The notes under the pieces were generated by a model. That model was not told the DNA's origin and did no database searches. It worked only from the letters and a program-made list of their open reading frames with translations. The position numbers and the translations under genes were made by a program. A DNA stretch of 64,000 nt, from positions 964,273 through 1,028,272 of the forward strand of contig NZ_JAKEDS010000001.1 in assembly GCF_021462415.1 (NCBI RefSeq), read 5' to 3'. Shown here piece after piece: positions 1 through 12,049 of this stretch (its first letter is position 1; every line of letters starts with the position of its first letter). This DNA is from Rhodohalobacter sp. 614A. Lineage in GTDB: Bacteria; Bacteroidota; Rhodothermia; Balneolales; Balneolaceae.

Positions 1-2
1 GT

Positions 3-476
3 TTTTCGTACCTAAGCAAAAGTGAAAATGAAATTACGGAACGCACCATCGATCCATATCTTTTGGTTTTTTATCGAGACCATTGGAATGTGATCGGGTT
101 TTCTCATAAAAGAGAGGCTATTCGAAATTTTGTTCTCGACCGGATGGATGCAGTCAAAATTTTGGACAAAAAATTCGCCCGAAAAACCGAAATGGACGTA
201 GAGGGTTTAATTTTTGGATCTAACGAGTCCGGCCAATTAGTGGAGGTGTTAGTCAATGAATCGGCTGATCGTGCGTTTAGGGCCAATCTCCCAACAAAAA
301 TTTTTAAGCAAAACCCTGTTTCGGATAAAAAAAATAAGGTTGGCTTTCATTTTGAAAATTTAGACTATATCAACGAGTGGCTTCTTCAATTTGGTAACAA
401 GGTTGAAATTCTTTCTCCAGAGGAGTTGAAACAGAAGAGGAAGAAAATTTTAGCTTCCATGATGAAATCTCTCTGA
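3..476 (+). CDS. WYL-domain transcriptional regulator, C-terminal part (5' end outside window)
   Basis: The frame is open from the first bases of the window, so this is the 3' part of a longer gene; the TTG at 63 is not the true start. The residues TIDPYLLVFYRDHWNVIGFS followed by REAIRNFVLDRM match the WYL domain (strand, W-N/Y-hydrophobic-G, then R-x-F-x-L-D-R). WYL proteins of this type usually carry an N-terminal winged helix-turn-helix, which would lie outside the window. The tail, with a basic KRKK stretch, matches the WCX extension that usually ends these regulators. The ligand and target are unknown. It converges on gyrA, with a shared terminator between the two. Confidence 0.8.
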   Translation, partial: FSYLSKSENEITERTIDPYLLVFYRDHWNVIGFSHKREAIRNFVLDRMDAVKILDKKFARKTEMDVEGLIFGSNESGQLVEVLVNESADRAFRANLPTKIFKQNPVSDKKNKVGFHFENLDYINEWLLQFGNKVEILSPEELKQKRKKILASMMKSL

Positions 477-482
477 AATAAA

Positions 483-507
483 AAAGGCTCTCGAAATGAG
501 AGCCTTT
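483..507. terminator. Bidirectional rho-independent terminator between WYL gene and gyrA
   Basis: A perfect 10-bp stem, AAAGGCTCTC / GAGAGCCTTT, encloses a 5-base loop (GAAAT). It is flanked by A-rich and T-rich sequence on both sides. It lies between two convergent genes and can serve both. Confidence 0.85.
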
Positions 508-531
508 CAAAATCAGATTTATTTATGAAGA

Positions 532-3003
532 TCAACTGACAACCGGTGCGTCAGCTTCGTCATCGTCTTCATTCACTACTCTTGTGACGGCGCCGATCTT
601 ACCGTCATCATCCAGCCGCATGATTCGAACTCCCTGAGTATTTCTGCCCATTGTTCGAATTCCTTTACACTGCATTCGGATTACTTTGCCTCGTTCGGTA
701 ATTACCATTAAATCGTCATTATCCGAAACTTCTTTTAGTGCAATCAGATTTCCGGTTTTGGGAGTCACTTTCAATGTAATTACACCTTTACCGCCGCGGC
801 TTTGCTCACGATAATCATCGACTAACGATCGTTTGCCATATCCATTTTCTGAAATGGCGAGCACCGTGGCTTCGTGAGTATTTTTAATGACAACCATATC
901 AACAAGTTCATTATTCTTGCCTAAAGTCATTCCGCGAACGCCGGATGTATTTCTGCCCATTTCACGTGCTTCCTCTTCATGGAAACGGATGGCACGGCCT
1001 TTTTTATTGGCAAGAATGATGTTGCTTTCACCATCTGTAAGCGCAGCTTCTAAAAGACTATCACCTTCACGAATGTTGATGGCAATTATACCATCTCTAC
1101 GTGGTCGACTATACGCTTCAAGCGAAGTTTTCTTAACCTGACCTTCCTTGGTGGCCATGATTATGGAGTGGCTGTTGATGTAATCTTCATCCTCCAGAGT
1201 TTTAACAGGCACAAATGTTTTGATACTGTCATCTTTATCAATATCAATAAGATTGACAATGGCACGGCCTCTCGCTAAACGTGAGCCTTCCGGAATTTCG
1301 TAGACTTTCAACCAATAACAATTTCCTTTTTCGGTGAAGAAGAGGATGTAATTATGGTTGGTCGCTACAAAAAGATGCTCTACATATTCGTCATCTTTGG
1401 TAGTCGTACCTTTCATTCCTTTTCCGCCTCGGCGTTGTCGTCGGTAACCACTTACAGGCATTCGTTTGATGAACCCTTTGTTTGAGATCGTTACTACAAC
1501 ATCCTCATCGGCGATCATATCCTCGACACTGAAATCTTCAGCAGAGTATACAACCTGGGTTCGTCGTTCATCACCGTATCGGTCTTTCAATTGCAGAAGT
1601 TCCTCTTTAATGATTCCGTTTTGTTTCTCACGACTGGAGAGTGTTTCTCTGAAATCAGCAATTTTATCAACGATATCACGGTATTCCTGGTCAACTTTTT
1701 CACGTTCCAGGCCTGTAAGTTTTTGGAGCCGCATATCCAGAATAGCTTTAGCCTGGATGTCCGTAAGCGCAAACTTAACCCGAAGTTCTTTATTCGCTTC
1801 CTGAGGATTATTAGAAGCCCGAATCGTTTTGATCACTTCATCAAGATTATCGAGAGCAATCTTGAGTCCTTCTAAAATATGAGCTCTTGCCTCGGCCTGA
1901 TCGAGATCATAAATGGTACGGCGAATAATAACTTCAATCCTGTGCTCAATAAAGTGTTCTATTAACTCTTTGACAGACATGACTTTAGGGCGTCCTTTAA
2001 CCAAGGCAAGATTGATCACGCCAAATGTTTGCTGCATTTGAGTGTACTTGAAAAGCTGATTCAGGACGATGCCAGCATTGGCATTTCTCTTCAGGACGAT
2101 AACAATCCGCATTCCTTCTCTATCCGATTCGTCTCGGATCTCACCAATTTCAGTGATTTTTTCAGAGTGAACGAGGTCCGCAATTTTTTCAATCAGGGTC
2201 GATTTATTTACCTGGTACGGAATCTCAGTAACAACAATCTGTTCTCTGTTTCCGCGTAATTCTTCTACATTGGCACGGGCCCGCATTGTAATTTTTCCAC
2301 GCCCGGTATGATAGGCTTCCTTAACGCCTTCATATCCATAAATAATACCACCCGTTGGAAAATCAGGAGCAGTGATGTGTTCCATCAACTGCTTAATTTC
2401 AATATCCGGATTTTCAAGAACGGCAACTGTTCCGTCAATCACCTCATTAAAATTATGTGGAGCCATGTTTGTAGCCATTCCCACGGCAATACCTGATGCT
2501 CCATTCAATAGAAGCTGTGGAAGCATGGCCGGAAGAACAGTCGGCTCAGTGAGAGTATCATCAAAGTTTTCTTGGAAATCGACCGTATCTTTGTTGATAT
2601 CGGTCAGAAGCTCCTCCGCAATACGCTGCATTCTCACCTCAGTGTAACGCATAGCCGCAGCTGAGTCACCATCAATCGAGCCGAAGTTACCCTGGCCGTC
2701 AACAAGCGGATACCTCAACGAAAAATCCTGTACCATCCGAACAATCGAATCATAGACAGCAGAATCCCCATGCGGGTGATATTTCCCCAAAACCTCACCT
2801 ACAATACGGGCACTCTTCTTGTAATTTCTATTATGAAGCATTCCAAGATCACTCATTCCGTAAAGAACGCGCCGGTGAACGGGTTTCAAACCGTCCCGCA
2901 CATCCGGAAGTGCCCTGGATACAATCACCGACATCGAATAATCGATGTAGGACGATTGCATTTCGTCTTCAATAGTTATAGGTATAATCTTTTCACTTGC
3001 CAT
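532..3003 (-). CDS. gyrA: DNA gyrase subunit A
   Basis: Breakage-reunion subunit of type IIA topoisomerase; with GyrB it introduces negative supercoils using ATP. At 823 residues it has the normal length. The catalytic tyrosine is Tyr120 in AAMRYTE. The quinolone-resistance region reads HGDSAVYD with Ser81 and Asp85, the susceptible-type residues at the positions of E. coli Ser83 and Asp87. The C-terminal domain contains the GyrA-box QRRGGKG, which distinguishes it from ParC. It ends in an acidic tail. It lies 100 bases downstream of gyrB on the same strand, so the two are probably co-transcribed. Confidence 0.97.
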   Translation of the reverse strand: MASEKIIPITIEDEMQSSYIDYSMSVIVSRALPDVRDGLKPVHRRVLYGMSDLGMLHNRNYKKSARIVGEVLGKYHPHGDSAVYDSIVRMVQDFSLRYPLVDGQGNFGSIDGDSAAAMRYTEVRMQRIAEELLTDINKDTVDFQENFDDTLTEPTVLPAMLPQLLLNGASGIAVGMATNMAPHNFNEVIDGTVAVLENPDIEIKQLMEHITAPDFPTGGIIYGYEGVKEAYHTGRGKITMRARANVEELRGNREQIVVTEIPYQVNKSTLIEKIADLVHSEKITEIGEIRDESDREGMRIVIVLKRNANAGIVLNQLFKYTQMQQTFGVINLALVKGRPKVMSVKELIEHFIEHRIEVIIRRTIYDLDQAEARAHILEGLKIALDNLDEVIKTIRASNNPQEANKELRVKFALTDIQAKAILDMRLQKLTGLEREKVDQEYRDIVDKIADFRETLSSREKQNGIIKEELLQLKDRYGDERRTQVVYSAEDFSVEDMIADEDVVVTISNKGFIKRMPVSGYRRQRRGGKGMKGTTTKDDEYVEHLFVATNHNYILFFTEKGNCYWLKVYEIPEGSRLARGRAIVNLIDIDKDDSIKTFVPVKTLEDEDYINSHSIIMATKEGQVKKTSLEAYSRPRRDGIIAINIREGDSLLEAALTDGESNIILANKKGRAIRFHEEEAREMGRNTSGVRGMTLGKNNELVDMVVIKNTHEATVLAISENGYGKRSLVDDYREQSRGGKGVITLKVTPKTGNLIALKEVSDNDDLMVITERGKVIRMQCKGIRTMGRNTQGVRIMRLDDDGKIGAVTRVVNEDDDEADAPVVS

Positions 3004-3103
3004 ATATAGTAGATGTTAGTCTTGAGTAGTGAGTATTGAAGTTTGTATCGCAAATAAATGAGACAAAAGGGAACTTTTCACCTTTGTCATTTCAGTTTTC
3101 ACT

Positions 3104-5820
<2,717 letters not shown>

Positions 5821-6066
5821 ATGGCACGTAAAGACGATATTACTGGCAGAAAAGCACTGAATGGATACCGGTCGTCTAAATCAAACAACAAAACCAAGCA
5901 CAAGTTTGAGCTGAATCTTCAGAAAAGACGATTCTATATTCCTGAAGAAGATCGTTGGGTAACACTAAAAGTATCAGCTAAAACATTGAGAACGATCAAC
6001 AAGAAGGGAATTTCTGAGGTATTGAAAAAAGCCAGGAAGAAAGGAACATTATTAAAAGAGGTATAA
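5821..6066 (+). CDS. rpmB: 50S ribosomal protein bL28
   Basis: A basic 81-residue protein beginning MARKDDITGRKALNGYRSS, with the bL28 core (N-K-T-K-x-K-F, then WVTLKVSAKTLRTINKKG). It is a structural component of the large ribosomal subunit. It is the first gene of a tight ribosomal-protein operon, with rpmG starting 4 bases after its stop codon and a DUF4295 gene after that, the arrangement usual in Bacteroidota. Confidence 0.95.
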   Translation: MARKDDITGRKALNGYRSSKSNNKTKHKFELNLQKRRFYIPEEDRWVTLKVSAKTLRTINKKGISEVLKKARKKGTLLKEV

Positions 6067-6069
6067 GTT

Positions 6070-6234
6070 ATGGCAAAAGGTAATCGCATACAGGTAATTC
6101 TTGAATGCACCGAAAAACCCGGTAGCTCTCGTTATGTTACGATGAAAAATCGTAGAAATACCACGGAGAGACTTGAACTGAAGAAGTACAACCCGGTTCT
6201 TAGAAAACATACCGTTCACAAAGAAATTAAATAA
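6070..6234 (+). CDS. rpmG: 50S ribosomal protein bL33
   Basis: 54 residues starting [16 protein letters not shown], followed by [20 protein letters not shown] and [16 protein letters not shown], which is the typical bL33 pattern. Only one cysteine (Cys13) is present, so it is the zinc-independent form. It lies between rpmB and the DUF4295 gene with gaps of 3 and 8 bases, so translation is probably coupled. Confidence 0.95.
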   Translation: MAKGNRIQVILECTEKPGSSRYVTMKNRRNTTERLELKKYNPVLRKHTVHKEIK

Positions 6235-6242
6235 GTACTCCC

Positions 6243-6413
6243 ATGGCTAAAAGACAGGTATTTGGTGAAGAAGCGAAATCGTTGAAACAGGCACACCGCA
6301 AAATGGCAAAAGTAATTATTTCAACGAAGAACGAACGCGGTAAATATGCGTTCAAAGAAACGATCATAGACCAGGACAGCGTTACTGACTACATTCAGAA
6401 AAACAAATCCTGA
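6243..6413 (+). CDS. DUF4295 family small basic protein
   Basis: A 56-residue basic protein starting MAKRQVFGEEAKSLKQ, with a core VIISTKNERGKYAFKETII and a short C-terminal helix. It matches the DUF4295 family of tiny proteins that follow rpmB-rpmG in Bacteroidota. The function is unknown; the position suggests a ribosome-associated role (inference). It is the last gene of the operon, with a strong terminator 18 bases after the stop. Confidence 0.85.
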   Translation: MAKRQVFGEEAKSLKQAHRKMAKVIISTKNERGKYAFKETIIDQDSVTDYIQKNKS

Positions 6414-6431
6414 GTTTATACCAAGAATCTT

Positions 6432-6470
6432 AAAAGGTTTCATCCATGCGCGGGTGAAACCTTTTTTTTT
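6432..6470 (+). terminator. Rho-independent terminator after rpmB-rpmG-DUF4295
   Basis: The stem AAAAGGTTTCATCC / GGGTGAAACCTTTT (14 bp with one G-T wobble) has a 6-base loop and is followed directly by a run of Ts. It ends the ribosomal-protein operon. Confidence 0.93.
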
Positions 6471-6648
6471 GCAATCTGTTTTCCATCATTTTATAAATTG
6501 AAGTGAGGTATTGTCATTACAAACGGATTGTAACAGTCATCATACTGGTAAGTTTGAAAGAGATTTTCTTTGTCCCAATAGATTGGAAAAATGACATTAT
6601 TGGAGAACTCTCAGTACATTACAGAAATAAAACTTTATACAAAATAAC

Positions 6649-7107
6649 ATGAGTTTACGCGACAAGATTTTAGACGACCTGAAAACAGCAATGAAAGCCA
6701 AAGATGCCGACCGATTGAATGTTCTTCGGTCGTTGAAAGCAAAATTGCTGGAGAAAGAAATCAGTGAGCGAAAAGGCGGCGAAGCAACACTTAGTGATGA
6801 GCAGGTTGTAGAAGTACTGATGAAAGCTGCCAAGCAACGAAAAGAATCCATCGACCAGTTTGAAGGAGGAGGGCGAGATGATCTGGCAAAAAAAGAAAAA
6901 TACGAGCTTGAGGTCATTGAAGATTACCTGCCGGAAATGATGGATGATGACGAAGTCCGTAAAGCCGTAGTTGAACAGATCGACAAAATGGGAGCATCTG
7001 ATATGAGCGATATGGGCAAAGTAATGGGCGCTCTTATGGGCCGATTGAAAGGTAAGGCGGAAGGTGCAACCATAAGCCGAATTGTTAAAGAAGAATTATC
7101 AAAATGA
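6649..7107 (+). CDS. yqeY: GatB/YqeY domain-containing protein
   Basis: A 152-residue helical protein starting MSLRDKILDDLKTAMKAKD, with the central KKEKYELEVIEDYLPEMM and the C-terminal MGKVMGALMGRLKGKAEG and ATISRIVKEEL motifs of the YqeY family. This domain resembles the tRNA-binding tail of GatB, but stand-alone YqeY has no settled function. It is followed closely by the CvpA-like gene and tyrS, so the three may form an operon. Confidence 0.9.
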   Translation: MSLRDKILDDLKTAMKAKDADRLNVLRSLKAKLLEKEISERKGGEATLSDEQVVEVLMKAAKQRKESIDQFEGGGRDDLAKKEKYELEVIEDYLPEMMDDDEVRKAVVEQIDKMGASDMSDMGKVMGALMGRLKGKAEGATISRIVKEELSK

Positions 7108-7114
7108 CGGCACA

Positions 7115-7687
7115 ATGAACTTCCTTGACCTCATCATACTCTTGCCGATTGCCTATGTGGCTTACCGCGGATTTGTGAATGGTTTTATCAGGGAAGCTTT
7201 TGGAATTATGGGCATAATATTGGCCGTTTACATCACATTTAAATATATGGGGACAGTTTCAGGTATTGTGGTCCCTTATGTTGAAAATCGTGACCGTGCT
7301 ACGATTGTTACAGGGATTGTGCTGTTTATCGGAGTTATTGTAACTGTCCAATTTATAGGCATTGCACTCGAAAAATTCTTTGAAGCAGCACATTTGGGAA
7401 TCATAAACCAACTTTCCGGAATGGTTTTCGGGGCTTTAAAAATGACCATTTTTATCAGTGTAATCTTACTGCTGTTGGCCGGCGTTGGAATTCCTTCGGA
7501 GGAGACAACGGCCAATTCTGCGTCTTATCCATATGTTATATCCGTAGGACCCGCCACATTCGACCTTGTAGCCAGCATGATTCCCGGTACAGAAGATTTT
7601 ATTCATACCATAGAAAGAACCATACAGGAAAGTAACTCGATTCGAGATTTACCAATATTTGAAAAGTTAGACCCATCAGATTCATGA
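7115..7687 (+). CDS. CvpA family integral membrane protein
   Basis: A 190-residue membrane protein with about four hydrophobic segments. It starts MNFLDLIILLPIAYVAYRGF, followed by NGFIREAFGIMGIILAVYI, which matches the CvpA (colicin V production) family. I chose the ATG at 7115, 8 bases after the yqeY stop; an upstream in-frame start at 7082 would overlap yqeY and place charged residues before the first membrane segment. The stop overlaps the tyrS start (ATGA). CvpA proteins are linked to envelope stress and secretion in other bacteria; the role here is unknown. Confidence 0.85.
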   Translation: MNFLDLIILLPIAYVAYRGFVNGFIREAFGIMGIILAVYITFKYMGTVSGIVVPYVENRDRATIVTGIVLFIGVIVTVQFIGIALEKFFEAAHLGIINQLSGMVFGALKMTIFISVILLLLAGVGIPSEETTANSASYPYVISVGPATFDLVASMIPGTEDFIHTIERTIQESNSIRDLPIFEKLDPSDS

Positions 7688-8898
7688 GTTTTAAACCCGT
7701 TGAAGAACAACTTGAAGTAATAAAAAGGGGAACGGTTGAAATTGTCCCCGAGCAGGAATTAGTTGAAAAACTTAAAAAATCCATTAAGACCAATACCCCA
7801 CTTAAGATAAAACTTGGCGTGGATCCCACACGGCCTGACCTGCATCTTGGTCACTCCGTGATTTTGCGAAAACTGCGCCAATTCCAGGATTTGGGGCATG
7901 AAGCAATATTGATCATCGGCGGATTTACAGCTATGATCGGTGATCCCACGGGACAGAATAAAACGCGTCCGCCGCTAACGCTTGAGGAGGTAAATGAAAA
8001 TGCAGAGACGTACATCAGCCAGGCGCAAAAAATTCTGGATGAAAGTAAAACTACCCTCGTAAATAACGCGGATTGGCTGGGAATCATGACTTTTATGGAT
8101 GTTGTGAAGCTCTCATCAAATCTGACAGTTGCCCGCATGATTGAACGGGATGATTTTTCCAAACGATTCGCAAACAATGAACCCATATCCGTTCACGAAT
8201 TTTTATATCCGCTGGCACAGGCGCAGGATTCCGTTCATCTTGAATCGGATGTAGAGTTGGGCGGAACCGATCAGAAATTCAACCTTCTGGTGGGCCGCGA
8301 TCTGCAAAAAGCCGATGATCAGGAACCGCAGGTTTGTTTGATGATGCCGTTGCTTGTTGGAACCGACGGTACCATGAAAATGAGTAAATCGTATGATAAT
8401 TACATTGGGATTGATGAACCGGCCAACGAGATGTATGGCAAATCACTTTCCATTCCTGATGAATTGATCTACCGATATTTTGAGCTGGTTACGGACGTTT
8501 CTAACGAAGAGTTAGAAGAACTCAAGAAAAAAGTGGAGCAGGATCCCCGAAATACAAAACACGAACTTGCGTTTACTATTACACGAATGTACCATGGCGA
8601 ACAGGCTGCCAAAGATGCCCGAAACCATTTTGAAAAAACCGTTATCAATAAAGACGTACCAGACGACGCGCCTGAATTTTACTATGAAGCGGGTTCATCT
8701 CATCGATTACTCGACGTTATTTCAGATACGGAAATGACATCTTCAAATGGAGAAACCAAACGTATGATGAAGCAAGGTGGAGTTTCTTTGGATGATAAAA
8801 AAATTCAGGACCCGAATTTTACCATCACATTTGAAAGTGGTGATGAAATGGAATTGAAAGTTGGGAAACGAAATTTCGCGCGCCTCAAAAGCAAATAG
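7684..8898 (+). CDS. tyrS: Tyrosyl-tRNA synthetase
   Basis: Class I aminoacyl-tRNA synthetase that charges tRNA-Tyr. The 404 residues show the HIGH-type signature HLGH at 54-57, the tyrosine pocket region GGTDQKFN around 193-200, and KMSKS at 232-236. The C-terminal S4-like RNA-binding domain spans roughly 340-404. The sequence type (LGVDPTRPDLHLGH, GDPTGQNKTRP) is that of the longer-insert TyrRS clade rather than the E. coli type. It overlaps the CvpA-like gene by four bases, so translation is probably coupled. Confidence 0.96.
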   Translation: MSFKPVEEQLEVIKRGTVEIVPEQELVEKLKKSIKTNTPLKIKLGVDPTRPDLHLGHSVILRKLRQFQDLGHEAILIIGGFTAMIGDPTGQNKTRPPLTLEEVNENAETYISQAQKILDESKTTLVNNADWLGIMTFMDVVKLSSNLTVARMIERDDFSKRFANNEPISVHEFLYPLAQAQDSVHLESDVELGGTDQKFNLLVGRDLQKADDQEPQVCLMMPLLVGTDGTMKMSKSYDNYIGIDEPANEMYGKSLSIPDELIYRYFELVTDVSNEELEELKKKVEQDPRNTKHELAFTITRMYHGEQAAKDARNHFEKTVINKDVPDDAPEFYYEAGSSHRLLDVISDTEMTSSNGETKRMMKQGGVSLDDKKIQDPNFTITFESGDEMELKVGKRNFARLKSK

Positions 8899-8968
8899 AA
8901 CCGTGCATGGCGAGTTCCCTCAAATGTCCTATATTCTGATGTTGTCTGATGATTTAAATTAAACCAGC

Positions 8969-9418
8969 ATGGGCACTCACTACCCGGGTTCAAAATCGGA
9001 AAAGAAAACATTGAACGCTTTCATTAAAATGATGAGAGCGACTGAATCGATGAATAATCGATTAAACAGACACCTTGCAGAAGCGAATCTCACCCTTAGT
9101 CAGTTTGGTACGTTAGAAGTTTTGCATCATTTGGGTCCGCTTAACCAAAGAGCGATTGGAGAGAAATTGTTAAAAAGCGGGGGGAACATTACCATGGTCA
9201 TCGACAATCTTGAGAGGTGTGGCCATGTGAAGAGGAAAAAAGATCCGGAAGACCGAAGAGCCGTTCTTATACATTTAACGCCGAAGGGCAAAGATTTTAT
9301 TGAGGATTTTTTCCCAAAGCATCTCGAAAAAATCAAAGAAGAATTCAGCGTGCTCACCGAAGATGAGAAAGAGACGCTGGCCGAGATTTGCAAGAAATTG
9401 GGTTTGAAGGAAGAATAG
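8969..9418 (+). CDS. MarR family transcriptional regulator
   Basis: 149 residues with a MarR winged helix: LTLSQFGTLEVLHHLGPLNQ leads into the recognition helix (KSGGNITMVIDNLE), then the wing with DPEDRRAVLIHLTPKG. It binds DNA as a dimer. No cysteine sits at the OhrR position, so redox sensing of that kind is not supported. It stands alone between tyrS and comEC, and its target cannot be told from the context. Confidence 0.9.
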   Translation: MGTHYPGSKSEKKTLNAFIKMMRATESMNNRLNRHLAEANLTLSQFGTLEVLHHLGPLNQRAIGEKLLKSGGNITMVIDNLERCGHVKRKKDPEDRRAVLIHLTPKGKDFIEDFFPKHLEKIKEEFSVLTEDEKETLAEICKKLGLKEE

Positions 9419-9515
9419 AGTCTGTTGAACGCTACCATGCCTTAAGATCCAAATGGTTCTCCAGTGTTCTGCCAGAAAATCTGTAAGGTTTCTCTAAACT
9501 ACGGTTCATACAGGT

Positions 9516-11930
9516 ATGGGATCACGTGCCTCATACCAATTTCCATTCGCTGCTTATCCGGCCGTACGCATAATGCTTTTATTAATTTTAGGCATTATAA
9601 TGGCCAATCAGTTCTCACCTCAGCCAATACATGTTATTTCGATTTTTGTATTCATTTTAGTTGGATGGGTTCTTTTTGAATTCATCCTGCGAAGAAAATG
9701 GATGGTCATATCCAGCCATGCCGCCACCGTGTTTTATCTGGTCTTCATAATGTCTGCTGCAACGATGATTGGGATTCTTCATCATAAAAACCTGTCACAG
9801 AAGATTAATGAAGCGAAACCAATTCAGTATTATGAATGGGAGGATGTAAGCATTACAGGGGAGATAATTGAAGCAGGAAAAAGCAGTTCGGGCCGTAAAG
9901 TTTTTACCGTTCGTGTTACAGAGACAAACATTGCAGAAGAGGCAATTTGGAAAGAAGATTATAACGTTCGCTTGTATGCTGATCAAAATGTAAATGAAAA
10001 ACTATCTGAAGGGGATATTGTGGATGCAAATATCCGTCTGTATGAATTCCCCGAACAAAGAAATCCACACAAATTTGACTACGGAGATTGGTTGAATTCA
10101 AAAGGGATTGTGGCTCATGGAGAGCTGAACGACTTCTTGATTGTCAAAGAGGAGCAATGGTGGGATTTAGGAAGTCTAAGAAGTACGATCCTTAGAAATG
10201 CAGAGAACTTGTTTCACAAGGATGAAGCCTCGCTGGCAAAAGCTCTCCTTTTGGGATATAAAGATGATTTATCAACAGAAAGCAAGCAACAATTTGCAAG
10301 AGCCGGTTTATCTCACATCATGGCCGTTTCGGGACTTCACGTGGGTTTTATTGTCGCTCCGTTTTGGTTCCTCATTCCATTTATGTGGGGATCCAAAAAA
10401 GGAAAATGGTTTGGATTGATTATTCTGACATTGCTGCTCATTTGCTACGCCGGAATAACGGGGTTTAGTGCATCCGTCAGCCGCGCTTCACTGATGGCAT
10501 GGCTTTTAACATATGGCCGGTTATTTCACAAAGTTCGGAATTCCATTAATCTAACAGCCTTGGCCGCCATAATTCTGCTTTTGATTAATCCGGATCAACT
10601 TTTTGATCCGGGTTTCCAACTATCCTTCAGTGCGGTATTTATCATTCTGTTAGTGATGCCCGAAGCCCAAAGATTGATCCCGCGAAAATATCATTTTGGA
10701 TGGATTGGCGGTTTGATTACAATCATCCTGGTATCTATAGTCGTTCAACTGGGCTTATTTCCAATCCTGATAAACTACTTTGGCGAATTTTCTGTGGTTG
10801 GCCCACTCTCCAATGCATTGGTGATTCCTTTGATGACCATTGTAGTTCCCATTGGTTTGATTCTTGTTCTGATCGGGCCTGTCATCCCGGAAATTCTTGT
10901 CCTGCCGATTGACTATGCACTGAAATGGATTCAATCTGTAGCCACATTTACGGGCGGAAGCAATCTGAGCTTTGTAACTCTGAATGAATTTTCGTTCTCA
11001 CTTTTCTTCATCTGGCTCTTTGGAATATTGCTAATTGCATCTCAGCGAATCCCGAAAATTCGCTGGAAAATGTTGATTTGTCTTTTACTGGCAATGAATG
11101 GTTTTATGTTTGAGCAAGTCATTCATCAAACAGAGGCAAAAAAACTCAAGGTTACTTTTTTGGATGTTGGCCAGGGCGATGCCATTCACATCCAAACACC
11201 TAATAATAAACATCTGTTAGTAGATGCGGGACGATGGTCACCGGGAAGCAATAGCGGCGAAGATGTAATTTTGCCCTATTTAGAAATAAAGGGAATCAAA
11301 AAACTGGAAGCCATTTTTCTTTCACATCCACATGCAGATCATATCGGCGGAATTGTTGAAATTCTTGACCATGTGCATGTAGATACAATTTACCAAAGTG
11401 ATGTGGAGTATGATTCAAATCTGTATCAATCATTCATGGATTTAGCTGAACAGAAACGCATTCCAGTCAAGTATCCTCAAGCCGGAAATATTATAAATGC
11501 GGATCCATCAATAAGAGTATTTGTTTTGGGCCCGGAAGAAAATGTCTATCAATCGAACCCGAATAACAGGTCACTGGTTTTTAAGATTGTATATGGAAGT
11601 ACATCAATTCTCTTTAGCGGGGATGCCGAAAAAGAGCAGGAAGAAATGATAGCCCAAAGATATGGTGATTTTCTGAAATCAGACCTTTATAAAGTGGGGC
11701 ACCACGCCAGTAATACCAGTTCGAGTGCTTCATTCATTAGACTGATAGGACCTTCCATAACGGTTGCCTCACTTGCATTCGAAAATCGATTTGGGCATCC
11801 GGGCACTCGGGCGGTAAGTCGATTACATGAATATAGCAGCCAGCAACATTATACAAGTTTATCAGGTGCGGTACTGTTTGAGTCTGATGGAAAGGCATTT
11901 CGGCGTATAGAATGGAAGGAATTTGACTAG
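9516..11930 (+). CDS. comEC: ComEC/Rec2 family DNA-uptake channel protein
   Basis: An 804-residue inner-membrane protein with the full ComEC layout: N-terminal membrane segments and a DUF4131-type OB-like domain (about 1-230), the competence domain with SHIMAVSGLHVGF (about 255-530), and a C-terminal metallo-beta-lactamase domain with LDVGQGDAIHI and the metal motif SHPHADHIGG. In transformable bacteria it carries single-stranded DNA across the inner membrane. All three parts are intact. No other competence gene is nearby. Confidence 0.93.
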   Translation: MGSRASYQFPFAAYPAVRIMLLLILGIIMANQFSPQPIHVISIFVFILVGWVLFEFILRRKWMVISSHAATVFYLVFIMSAATMIGILHHKNLSQKINEAKPIQYYEWEDVSITGEIIEAGKSSSGRKVFTVRVTETNIAEEAIWKEDYNVRLYADQNVNEKLSEGDIVDANIRLYEFPEQRNPHKFDYGDWLNSKGIVAHGELNDFLIVKEEQWWDLGSLRSTILRNAENLFHKDEASLAKALLLGYKDDLSTESKQQFARAGLSHIMAVSGLHVGFIVAPFWFLIPFMWGSKKGKWFGLIILTLLLICYAGITGFSASVSRASLMAWLLTYGRLFHKVRNSINLTALAAIILLLINPDQLFDPGFQLSFSAVFIILLVMPEAQRLIPRKYHFGWIGGLITIILVSIVVQLGLFPILINYFGEFSVVGPLSNALVIPLMTIVVPIGLILVLIGPVIPEILVLPIDYALKWIQSVATFTGGSNLSFVTLNEFSFSLFFIWLFGILLIASQRIPKIRWKMLICLLLAMNGFMFEQVIHQTEAKKLKVTFLDVGQGDAIHIQTPNNKHLLVDAGRWSPGSNSGEDVILPYLEIKGIKKLEAIFLSHPHADHIGGIVEILDHVHVDTIYQSDVEYDSNLYQSFMDLAEQKRIPVKYPQAGNIINADPSIRVFVLGPEENVYQSNPNNRSLVFKIVYGSTSILFSGDAEKEQEEMIAQRYGDFLKSDLYKVGHHASNTSSSASFIRLIGPSITVASLAFENRFGHPGTRAVSRLHEYSSQQHYTSLSGAVLFESDGKAFRRIEWKEFD

Positions 11931-12049
11931 GCTATATCCAAGTTAATATCATTTACGATTTATTTTTTTAAAACCAGCGAATTTTGTCAGGGTAAGAGGC
12001 TGCCAATCGGTATTAATAAAAGAGGACGGAATTTTTTTAAAAAAATAGG

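Noticed and set aside
11931-12049. Partial match to the twin operator (CCAATCGGTA) upstream of uxaC
   Set aside because: It shares only part of the AATCGATT core and is not palindromic, so it is too weak to call an operator.
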